DNA of 64,000 bases from Streptomyces sp. NBC_00271 (GTDB lineage: Bacteria > Actinomycetota > Actinomycetes > Streptomycetales > Streptomycetaceae), in assembly GCF_036178845.1 (NCBI RefSeq), contig NZ_CP108070.1, positions 5,394,001 to 5,458,000 of the forward strand, in the 5' to 3' direction. This document shows, one piece after another, positions 24,946 to 32,181 of the stretch. Below the pieces are notes generated by a model, which made no database searches, was not told where the DNA came from, and was given only the letters and a program-made list of their open reading frames with translations. The position numbers were made by a program, and so were the translations under genes. The first letter of the stretch is position 1. Each line of letters opens with the position of its first letter.

Positions 24946-26148
24946 TCAGAGGGCGTTCACTTCTGGTTGCTTCTGTTGTGGTGTGGACACCTCCGGGCGT
25001 TGACGGGAGCCCGAAATCAGCAGCGTCGCGGCGACCGATGCGATCGCCATCACCGTCATCGCCGTTCCGGGCGAGGAGAGTTGGGCGACCGACCCCGCAA
25101 GCGCCGCGCTCACCCCCTGCATCGTGAGCATGCCCGAGGAGTGCAGCCCCAGGGCGTGCCCGCTCAACTCGTCCGGCGTCAGGGCCATCAGGCGTTCCTG
25201 CTGGATCAGACTCGCCCCGAAGCCGACCGAGGCGAGGGCGACCGCGCCCGCCGCCACCGCCACCCCCGGCCGCAGCGCGAACAGCAGATAGGGCGTCGCC
25301 AGGAGCAGCAGGAACGGGATGCCCAGGCGCCCGCGGACCGCGGGCGGGATGAATCGGCCCGTCGTCACATCGCCCACGAACATGCCGAACGCCGCGAAGG
25401 CGAAGAGCAGACCCGCCCGGTCCGGGGCGTACGACACGTACAGGGACTCGCAGCCGACGATCAGACCGTTCGGGATCCACAGGAGCAGGTACGTCGTCCG
25501 GCGCGGGCGCGAGGACCACAGCAGCGCGTTGGTACGCCAGGTCTGCGCGATCGAGGGGCGGCCGGTGGCCCTCGGCGCCCGGCGGGTCATGCCGAAGCGG
25601 GTGATCAGGGCCGCCGCGAGATACAGGGCCGCGGCTCCCGCCAGCGTGATCCTCGGCGAGAGCACCGCCACCAGGACGCCGCCCGTCGCGTAACCCGTGA
25701 TCTGCGTGAGGCCGTTCGCCATGTTGAGGACCGAACGGCCCAGCAGATAGCCGTCCTTGGACAGGATCTCGTTCAGCAGACCCCAGCGGACACCGCCGCC
25801 GAGGGACGCGACCAGACCGAGGACGGAGATCAGGAGGAACAGCCCCCAGACCGGAAGGCCCGGCGTCGCCATCACCGCCGTACCGACGGCGAAGGACAGG
25901 GCGATGCCCGTCATCGTGGCGCGCGGCGCCAGCCGGTCCGCCGCCGACAGCAGGGTGGTCGCGCCGATCACCTGGGCGAGCTGCGGCCCGAACATGCTCA
26001 CCGCCGACAGCAGTGGCGAGTCCGTCGCCCTGTACACCAGCGTCCCGACGGCCAGGCCGGCGATCGTCGAGGCCGCCGAGTTGAGCGCGGAGGACAGGAA
26101 GAGGGGGGTGAACTCCCGGGTGCGGAAAAGGTCGGAGTAGCTGCGCAT
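24946..26148 (-). CDS. MFS transporter
   Basis: The protein has 400 residues from ATG 26148. About 12 TM helices, with the MFS inter-helix pattern LLSAADRLAPRATM near helix 2/3 and a charged central loop (TRRAPRATGRPSIAQTWRTN). It resembles the family of drug or macrolide efflux permeases without an ATPase. It is divergent from a winged-helix regulator, and a 39-bp interrupted palindrome lies between them, so it is probably repressed by that protein and induced by its own substrate. Substrate unknown. Confidence 0.9.
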   Translation of the reverse strand: MRSYSDLFRTREFTPLFLSSALNSAASTIAGLAVGTLVYRATDSPLLSAVSMFGPQLAQVIGATTLLSAADRLAPRATMTGIALSFAVGTAVMATPGLPVWGLFLLISVLGLVASLGGGVRWGLLNEILSKDGYLLGRSVLNMANGLTQITGYATGGVLVAVLSPRITLAGAAALYLAAALITRFGMTRRAPRATGRPSIAQTWRTNALLWSSRPRRTTYLLLWIPNGLIVGCESLYVSYAPDRAGLLFAFAAFGMFVGDVTTGRFIPPAVRGRLGIPFLLLLATPYLLFALRPGVAVAAGAVALASVGFGASLIQQERLMALTPDELSGHALGLHSSGMLTMQGVSAALAGSVAQLSSPGTAMTVMAIASVAATLLISGSRQRPEVSTPQQKQPEVNAL

Positions 26149-26172
26149 GCCCGGAGTCTCGGACGGCGCCCG

Positions 26173-26211
26173 GCGTGGTCGTTATTGTTTCGCGGAGAAG
26201 CGAAACCACGC
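26173..26211. promoter_or_regulatory. Nested inverted repeat in a divergent promoter region
   Basis: Inner arms GTTTCGC (26187-26193) and GCGAAAC (26200-26206), outer arms GCGTGGT (26173-26179) and ACCACGC (26205-26211). It lies between the MFS gene and the divergent regulator gene, the expected place for a shared operator. Confidence 0.65.
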
Positions 26212-26251
26212 AGGGCCATGGCCGGCGGGAGAGAAGCGGCGGGAGGTGCGG

Positions 26252-27217
26252 ATGGGCTGGTGGCAGATCAACGCCGACACCCTCGCCCGCACCCGTTTCG
26301 CGCTCTCCCCGCTCGCCGAGACCTTCGCCGCCGTCAAGCTGTTGCACGCGGGGACGGCGGCGCACCCCGGGGAGCGGGCCTGGCTCGACGCCCATCTGCC
26401 CGCGTACAAGAAGCGGCTGGCCGGTGACCCCGTCACCGCGCTGCTCATACGGTCCGGGCTCGGGCGGAACTGGATCGCCGACTTCCTGACGCCGACGCCG
26501 CGCGGCGAGGCCGACTTCGAGGAGGAGGTCGCCCGGGTGCGGGAGGCGTCGGCCGCGGACGCGCGGGCCCATCTCACCGTCTCCCTTGCCGGGCCGCTGC
26601 CCGCCGCCCTGCACCGCGACGACCTCCCGGAGCGCGCCGCCGACCTGCTCACCCACGTCTGGACCGAGGCCGTACGCCCCTACTGGGACCGGCGGCGGCG
26701 CGTCCTGGAGGCCGATGTCGTCGCCCGGACGGCGCAGTTGAGCCAGGGCGGCTGGGCGGCGGCCCTCGACGCGCTGCGGCCGGGCACGCGCTGGCTCGGC
26801 GACAACCGGCTGCAGGTCAATCTCCACGAGTACCCGCCACGCGAGATCTCCGGCGCCGAGCTGGTGTTCGTGCCGATCACGCCGCAGCGGCACGGCTGGG
26901 TGGCGTGGGAGGAGCCGGACCGGTACGCCGTCGTCTACCCCTGCTCGGGCGTGCTCGCCGACACCGCTCCCGAGGCCGTGCCGGAGAGCCTGGGCGCGCT
27001 GCTCGGACCCGCCCGCGCCGGGGTCCTCGTCCTCCTCGACTCCCCGATGAGCACGACCCAGTTGGTGGCCCTGACCGGGCAGGGTCTCGGCTCGGTCGGA
27101 CGCCATCTGAAGGTGCTGCTGGACGCCCGGCTGGTACGGAGGGGGCGGGCCGGGCGGTCGGTGCTGTACTCCCGTACGCCCGCCGGGGAGGTGCTCGTGA
27201 AGGCCCAACGGGAGTAG
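26252..27217 (+). CDS. ArsR-like winged-helix regulator with large N-terminal domain
   Basis: The product has 321 residues from ATG 26252, with GGGAGG just before (GTG 26246 is also in frame). The first 230 residues form an uncommon domain (WWQINADTLARTRFALSPLAETFAAVKLL, WVAWEEPDRYAVVYPCSG), like DUF5937 proteins. The C-terminal ArsR-type HTH is at about 255-310 (LLDSPMSTTQLVALTGQGLGSV, RHLKVLLDARLVRRGRAGRS). No Cys-pair metal site is seen. By inference it represses the divergent MFS gene and itself through the palindrome at 26173-26211. Confidence 0.88.
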   Translation: MGWWQINADTLARTRFALSPLAETFAAVKLLHAGTAAHPGERAWLDAHLPAYKKRLAGDPVTALLIRSGLGRNWIADFLTPTPRGEADFEEEVARVREASAADARAHLTVSLAGPLPAALHRDDLPERAADLLTHVWTEAVRPYWDRRRRVLEADVVARTAQLSQGGWAAALDALRPGTRWLGDNRLQVNLHEYPPREISGAELVFVPITPQRHGWVAWEEPDRYAVVYPCSGVLADTAPEAVPESLGALLGPARAGVLVLLDSPMSTTQLVALTGQGLGSVGRHLKVLLDARLVRRGRAGRSVLYSRTPAGEVLVKAQRE

Positions 27218-27265
27218 GCCGGGAGGAGCGGGTGCCCCGGGTTACCGGTTTCCCGGACTACCGGA

Positions 27266-28198
27266 CTACCGGTGCCGCTGGATGCGCGGGGCGCCGGTCA
27301 CCGACATCATCAGCGCGTACAAGGACGTGGACGCCGTGATGAAGAGGCGGTTGTTCTTGGGGCCGCCGAAGGTGATGTTGGAGACCCTCTCGGGGACCAG
27401 AAGCCGGCCGATGAGGGTGCCGTCGGGGTCGTAGCAGTGCACCCCGTCGTCCAGGGCGGCCGCCCACAGCCTGCCCTCGTCGTCGAAGCGAATGTTGTCG
27501 AAGTGAACACCATTCTTTGCTTCCGCGAATGTTCTCCCGTCCGTGAGGGTGCCGTCGTCGCGGACGTCGAAGACGCGGATGCGGGCGGCGCGGGAGTCGG
27601 AGACGTACAGCTGCCGTTCGTCGGGCGAGAAGACGACGCCGTTCGGCCCGTCGAAGCCGTCCGCCGCGAGCCGCACCTCGCCGGTCCCCGGGTCGAGGCG
27701 GTAGACGTGGCACGCGCCGATCTCCGACTCGGCCCGATGACCCTCGTAGTCGCTCAGGATCCCGAAGTCCGGGTCGGAGAACCAGACCGAACCGTCCGAC
27801 CGTACGACCGCGTCGTTCGGGCTGTTGAGCCGCTTGCCGTCGTAACGGTCGGCGAGGACGGTGACCGATCCGTCGTGCTCCGTCCGGGTCACCCGGCGGT
27901 TGCCCTGCTCGCAGCTGATCAGGCGGCCCTCACGGTCCAGGGTGTTGCCGTTGCTGTTGCCCGCGGGGGTGCGCAGGACGCCGACCGTGCCGGTGGGCTC
28001 GTCCCAGCGCAGGATGCGGTCGTTGGGGATGTCGCTCCAGATCAGCTGGCGCCAGGCGGGCACGTAGAGCGGGCCCTCGGCCCAGCGGGAGCCGTCGTGG
28101 AGGACCTCCAGCCTGCCGTCGCCGTTCGTGCAGCGGCCGGTGACGAAGCGGTCGTCGAGTACCTCGTAGATGCCCTTGATCGTGTTCGCGGTGGTCAC
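27266..28198 (-). CDS. SMP-30/gluconolactonase-like protein
   Basis: The protein has 310 residues from GTG 28198, with TAAGG ahead; an upstream ATG at 28246 is possible. It is a six-bladed beta-propeller of the SMP-30 family: EGPLYVPAWRQLIWSDIPNDR has the metal Glu, LNSPNDAVVRSDGSVWFSDP the Asn/Asp ligands, and FDGPNGVVFSPDERQLYVSDS the last Asp. Members hydrolyse lactones such as gluconolactone with a divalent cation. Cytoplasmic, no signal. It stands alone next to the divergent glutathione peroxidase gene. Confidence 0.9.
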   Translation of the reverse strand: MTTANTIKGIYEVLDDRFVTGRCTNGDGRLEVLHDGSRWAEGPLYVPAWRQLIWSDIPNDRILRWDEPTGTVGVLRTPAGNSNGNTLDREGRLISCEQGNRRVTRTEHDGSVTVLADRYDGKRLNSPNDAVVRSDGSVWFSDPDFGILSDYEGHRAESEIGACHVYRLDPGTGEVRLAADGFDGPNGVVFSPDERQLYVSDSRAARIRVFDVRDDGTLTDGRTFAEAKNGVHFDNIRFDDEGRLWAAALDDGVHCYDPDGTLIGRLLVPERVSNITFGGPKNNRLFITASTSLYALMMSVTGAPRIQRHR

Positions 28199-28265
28199 GT
28201 TCGCGACCTTACCGAGCGAACGGGGACGTGGCCGGGGCGCCATCAAGCGGAGTTAGCATCCGTTT

Positions 28266-28775
28266 ATGACTACTGACAGTTCAAGCAGTTCCGTGCTCGA
28301 CGTCCAGATCGACTCCCTCCAGGGCGGCACCGCGGACCTCGGGCAGTACCGCGGCAAGACCGTGCTCATCGTGAACGTGGCCTCCAAGTGCGGGCTGACC
28401 CCGCAGTACGCGGGCCTGGAGCGGCTGCACGAGCGGTACGCGGGGCAGGGCTTCACCGTGCTCGGTGTGCCCTGCAACCAGTTCATGGGGCAGGAGCCCG
28501 GCACCTCCGAGGAGATCGCCGAGTTCTGCTCCGCGACCTACGGCGTCACCTTCCCGATGACCGAGAAGGTCGAGGTCAACGGGGACGCGCGGCACGAGCT
28601 GTACGAGCGTCTCGTGGACACCGCCGACGGCGAGGGCCACACCGGTGACATCCGCTGGAACTTCGAGAAGTTCCTGATCGGGCCGGGTGGAGACGTGGTG
28701 GCGCGGTTCTCGCCGCAGACCGAGCCGGAGTCGGCGGAGGTCGTGGCGGCGGTGGAGAAGCACCTGGGCGCCTGA
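28266..28775 (+). CDS. Glutathione-peroxidase-family thiol peroxidase
   Basis: The product has 169 residues from ATG 28266. The peroxidatic site is Cys42 in NVASKCGLTPQY (Cys, not selenocysteine). The rest of the tetrad is visible: Gln in LGVPCNQFMGQEPG, and Trp/Asn in RWNFEKFLIG. A second Cys in EFCSATYGV is the resolving residue of the thioredoxin-dependent bacterial type. Actinobacteria lack glutathione, so thioredoxin or mycothiol is the expected reductant. It detoxifies hydrogen peroxide and lipid hydroperoxides in the cytoplasm. Confidence 0.95.
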   Translation: MTTDSSSSSVLDVQIDSLQGGTADLGQYRGKTVLIVNVASKCGLTPQYAGLERLHERYAGQGFTVLGVPCNQFMGQEPGTSEEIAEFCSATYGVTFPMTEKVEVNGDARHELYERLVDTADGEGHTGDIRWNFEKFLIGPGGDVVARFSPQTEPESAEVVAAVEKHLGA

Positions 28776-28816
28776 ACTGTTTGACCTTGCCCCTGGGGCA
28801 GGGAGCAGCGTCCCTT

Positions 28817-28843
28817 GTCACCGGGCGGAAGGCGCCCGGTGAC
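28817..28843. terminator. 11-bp hairpin directly before the MerR gene's ribosome site
   Basis: GTCACCGGGCG (28817-28827), loop GAAGG, then CGCCCGGTGAC (28833-28843). The GGAGG of the next gene starts one base later. It could end the peroxidase transcript, act as a MerR operator, or mask the ribosome site as RNA. Confidence 0.65.
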
Positions 28844-28856
28844 GGAGGATGGGCTC

Positions 28857-29705
28857 GTGCGACAGGAACTGCTCACGATCGGCGCGTTCGCCGCCCGCGC
28901 GCGGCTCTCGCCGAAGGCGCTTCGGCTGTACGACCGGCTCGGACTGCTCGCTCCGGCCCATGTCGACGAGGTCAGCGGATACCGCTACTACCGCGCCGAC
29001 CAGGTCGAGCGCGCCCGGCTGGTCGCGCTGCTGCGGCAGCTCGACATGCCGCTCGCGCGGATCGCCGAGGTGGTGGAGGTAGGGGCGGCGCAGGGCTCCG
29101 TGCTCCTCGCCACGTACTGGGCGGATGCCGAGGCGCGGTTCGCTTCGCAGCGGACGCTCGCCGAGTACCTCCGTGGACGGCTGTCCGGGAGGAGTACCGA
29201 GATGTACGGGAAGTTCGTGGTCGAGACGGTGGATGTGCCGGAGCGGGTGGTGCTGACGGAGAAGCGGCACACGCTGGCGGATGAGCTGCCGGTCTGGATT
29301 CCGGCCTCGCTGGCGCGGCTGGAGGACGGGGCGCGGGAGTGCGGTGGGACGACCGGCTCGCCCTTCGTCGTCTATTACGCCGAGGTCAGCATGGAGAGCG
29401 ACGGGCCCGCCGAGTCGTGCGTGCCGGTCGCCGACGAGGAGGCTGCGCGGGCGTGGGCCGAGAAGCGGGGGCGGGCGTCGGGGATCGGGGTGCGGGTGGA
29501 GCCGGCGCGACGGCTCGCGTACGCGCGGATCACCAAGGCGCAGGTGGCTCATCCGCAGATCATCGCCGCGTTCGAGGCGGTCGAGGCGTGGATCGGGGAG
29601 CGGGGGCTGTCGTACGACGGTCCCTGCCGGGAGGTGTACTTCGCGGACTGGGATGCGGCGGGGCCGGAGGACGCGGTGTGTGACGTGGCGTTTCCGGTGA
29701 GGTGA
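28857..29705 (+). CDS. MerR-family regulator with GyrI-like ligand domain
   Basis: The product has 282 residues from GTG 28857 (GGAGG eight bases upstream). MerR HTH at about 5-75 (LTIGAFAARARLSPKALRLYDRLGLL, SGYRYYRADQVERARLVALLRQ). A helical linker follows, then a GyrI/BmrR-type effector fold at about 120-280 (VVETVDVPERVVLTEKRH, ARRLAYARITKAQ, GPCREVYFADWDAAGPEDAVCDVAFPV). BmrR-like members bind aromatic or lipophilic cations and activate efflux genes. No transporter adjoins it, so its target lies elsewhere, or it may control its own leader hairpin. Confidence 0.92.
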   Translation: MRQELLTIGAFAARARLSPKALRLYDRLGLLAPAHVDEVSGYRYYRADQVERARLVALLRQLDMPLARIAEVVEVGAAQGSVLLATYWADAEARFASQRTLAEYLRGRLSGRSTEMYGKFVVETVDVPERVVLTEKRHTLADELPVWIPASLARLEDGARECGGTTGSPFVVYYAEVSMESDGPAESCVPVADEEAARAWAEKRGRASGIGVRVEPARRLAYARITKAQVAHPQIIAAFEAVEAWIGERGLSYDGPCREVYFADWDAAGPEDAVCDVAFPVR

Positions 29706-29740
29706 GGTGAGACGCGGGCGGGGGCGGGCACCGGAGGGTT

Positions 29741-29882
29741 CTCGCCCCCGCCGCCCCTACCCGTCCCATCCCTGGGGGCTGCGCCCCCAGACCCCCCATC
29801 GGCCTGAACGGCCTCGTCCTCAAACGCCGGACGGGCTGAAGGCCTTTAGGGGCGCGGGGAACTGCGCGACCAGCCCCCACCG
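29741..29882 (+). repeat. Dispersed intergenic repeat, copy 1
   Basis: Two conserved blocks flank a variable middle: block A at 29741-29772 (begins CTCGCCCCCGCCGCCCCTAC) and block B at 29848-29882 (begins AGGGGCGCGGGGAACTGCGC). The middle has hairpin CTGGGGGCTGCGCCCCCAG. The same blocks, inverted as a unit, are at 41622-41728. Both copies lie at gene 3' ends. Confidence 0.85.
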
Positions 29883-29919
29883 GCCGTCAGCCGAAGAGCC
29901 TCCGGCGCATCCCGTCAGG

Positions 29920-31875
29920 TCAGCGCAGTTCCTCGGGGCACGGGGTTCCCCGGGGGAGTTGGTAGGGGGCCGCCAGGCGGTAGGTGCCGGGGGCGGGGGC
30001 CAGGAGTTCCGTCCACTTGTCGCCGGAGGCGTTCTCCGCGGTTTCCATGAGGCAGCCGTTGAGGTTGTCGTACGTCTTCGGCGTACCCTCCGCACGGTGC
30101 TTGGACTTCTGCGTCTCCTGCGGAGCCTTCACGCTCTTGCCCTCGGCGTCGACGAGCCCGAGCCACGGCGAGTACGGAATGCGGATGAGAACGCGGCCCG
30201 CCTTCTTCACCTCGATGGTCAGCTCGCCCTGCTCCGCCCGGTCGACGACGGCCGGCGGATCGGCCAGCGGCGTGGGATCCGTGACCGAGAAGAGCTGCCA
30301 GTTCGCGTCGCCCCAGATCTGGCGAAGGTAGGGCATGCCGCGCTGGACCAGCTGACGCTCGCGCTCGCCGCCGTCCCCGTCCGGTTCGCCCTTGGGCAGC
30401 ACCACGTAGTGGACGGCCCAGCGCTGCAGCCACTCGTGGTAGTTCGCGGAGTTGAGGGTGTCGTCGTAGAAGAGCGGGTTGCGCTCCATGTCGGCCTGGC
30501 GGTTCCAGCCGCGGGCGAGGTTCACGTACGGCGCGAGCGCGGACGCCTCGCGGTGCGAGCGGGCGGGGACCACCTCCACGCGGCCCTTCTCGGCACCGAC
30601 GACCTGGAGCTGGTTCACCAGCGGAGCGAGCTCGCGGGCCCAGGACGCCGCCGGTGTCGTATGGATGATGTCGTCGACCGACTTGAAGCCGATCCATCCG
30701 ACGAATCCGGTGAAGGCGAGGACGGTCACGTACCACTTGCGTGACTTCGGCACGGTGAAGGGGAGCGCGGCGAGCAGCACGACGCCCTCGAGCAGCATCG
30801 CAAGGCGGGTGATGTTCGAGCCGATCTGCGAGCTGATCAGCCACACGAGGAGCACGGCGAGTCCGTACACCGCCGCCGTGATCCGGACCGTCTTCCACTC
30901 CTTGGGAACGAGCGCGAAGACCAGCCCGGCGGAGATCAGCGGCAGCGAGGCCGAGCCGAAGGACATCGGCTGGGTGCCGGAGAAGGGGAACAGCCAGGCC
31001 GAGACCGCGACGACGACGGTCGGCGCGATGCCGAGCGCGTACGCGCCGGGACGGCGCTTCTGGAGGAAGAGGGCGACCGCGACCAGGCCCACGAACAGTC
31101 CGGCCACCGGCGACGCGGCGGTCGCCAGCGCGGCGAGCGGCGCCGCGCACAGGGCCTTCGCCCAGCGCTTGTAGCGCCAGCGGTACGGCCAGCAGAAGAC
31201 CACGGCGGCCGCGGCGAGCCCGAAGACCATGCCGAGGCCGTACGTCACCCGCCCCGAAATCGCGTTGCAGATGAGCGCGAACACACCCGCGAAGGCGGGG
31301 GTCAGCGGCTGCCGTATCGCACGGCTGCGGATGAGGATCATCGTCAGCAGGCCCGCCGAGATCGTCCCGGCGATCATCATCGTCGTACGGACGCCGAGGA
31401 CCGACATCAGATACGGCGACACCACGCTGTACGACACCGGGTGCATACCGCCGTACCAGGCGAGGTTGTACGCCGAGTCCGGGTGCCGTCCGACGAACTC
31501 CGCCCACGCGTCCTGCGCCGCGAGGTCTCCGCCGCTGTTCGCGAAGGTGAAGAACCAGACGACGTGCAGGAGGCCCGCCACGACGGTGACGAAGGCGACG
31601 GGGTGGCGGCCGGCGAAGGCCTTGAGGCGGGTACGTCGGCCCTGCGTCTCGGACTCCGACGTCTCGCACTCCGACGTCTCGGACTCCGACGTCTTGGACT
31701 CCGGTGTCACGGGCTCCCGCGGCTCGTCGTCCGTCAGGCCGTCGTCAGCGGGGTCGTCGGTGGCGTGTGCGGGCAGCCGTATTCGCGAGCCCGGTCCGCG
31801 ATCCGGCTCAGGACCCGGTCCAGGGCCAGGGCCAGGATCGGCGTCGTCGGCGTGTGTCGGCTCCGCTGTCGCCAC
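29920..31875 (-). CDS. Polytopic membrane protein with acidic N-terminal tail
   Basis: The protein has 651 residues from GTG 31875 (GGGAG ahead, seven bases away); the frame is open further up but without ribosome sites. The first 90 residues are acidic, with DPGPGPGPGPEPD and a SET/SES run coded by tandem 15-bp DNA repeats. About 12 hydrophobic helices follow from residue 100 (FVTVVAGLLHVVWFFTFAN). HPVSYSVVSPYL after helix 1 and the helix/loop pattern suggest a GT-C-like fold, but I see no definite catalytic motif. The last 230 residues are a soluble outer domain (YHEWLQRWAVHYVVLPKG). Possibly a glycosyltransferase or other envelope enzyme; function not assigned. Confidence 0.82.
   Translation of the reverse strand: MATAEPTHADDADPGPGPGPGPEPDRGPGSRIRLPAHATDDPADDGLTDDEPREPVTPESKTSESETSECETSESETQGRRTRLKAFAGRHPVAFVTVVAGLLHVVWFFTFANSGGDLAAQDAWAEFVGRHPDSAYNLAWYGGMHPVSYSVVSPYLMSVLGVRTTMMIAGTISAGLLTMILIRSRAIRQPLTPAFAGVFALICNAISGRVTYGLGMVFGLAAAAVVFCWPYRWRYKRWAKALCAAPLAALATAASPVAGLFVGLVAVALFLQKRRPGAYALGIAPTVVVAVSAWLFPFSGTQPMSFGSASLPLISAGLVFALVPKEWKTVRITAAVYGLAVLLVWLISSQIGSNITRLAMLLEGVVLLAALPFTVPKSRKWYVTVLAFTGFVGWIGFKSVDDIIHTTPAASWARELAPLVNQLQVVGAEKGRVEVVPARSHREASALAPYVNLARGWNRQADMERNPLFYDDTLNSANYHEWLQRWAVHYVVLPKGEPDGDGGERERQLVQRGMPYLRQIWGDANWQLFSVTDPTPLADPPAVVDRAEQGELTIEVKKAGRVLIRIPYSPWLGLVDAEGKSVKAPQETQKSKHRAEGTPKTYDNLNGCLMETAENASGDKWTELLAPAPGTYRLAAPYQLPRGTPCPEELR
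31648..31703 (-). repeat. Tandem 15-bp repeat inside the membrane protein gene
   Basis: About four units close to GACGTCTCGGACTCC, coding SET/SES steps of the acidic tail. It is a slippage-prone coding repeat in frame. Confidence 0.75.
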
Positions 31876-32181
31876 TGCAAGGCTCCCGTGTCCCGTTTTC
31901 TCGTGTTCGGCCCGGGACCCGCGGCCCGCGACCTGCCCCGATCTCGCGACGCTAGCACGCGCCCCGCCGGGGAGCTCCCGGGCGGGGCGCCCCGACGGGG
32001 TGCGGTGCGTTCGTACCGCGCTCACGGCGAGCTCACGGCGCGTTCACATGGCGTTCGGGGCGCTTCCGGCGTACGGGGGATACGCCCCCTGCCGGAAGCG
32101 CGCCCCACTCGTACGCCCGTACCCGTACCCGTACGCCCGGACCCTCCTGCGTACGTCCGCTCGTCCCACTGTGTACGGCCG
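31876..32181. other. Intergenic leader with GTACCC-type short repeats
   Basis: The region lies before the polytopic membrane protein gene and after the carboxypeptidase stop. It has runs such as TACGCCCGTACCCGTACCC around 32112-32135. No gene or clear promoter was identified. Confidence 0.4.

Noticed and set aside
23954..27208. A 1084-codon minus-strand frame covering three genes
   Set aside because: Only the segment 23954-24796 has coding character and a ribosome site; the rest is antisense to, or out of frame with, the MFS and regulator genes.
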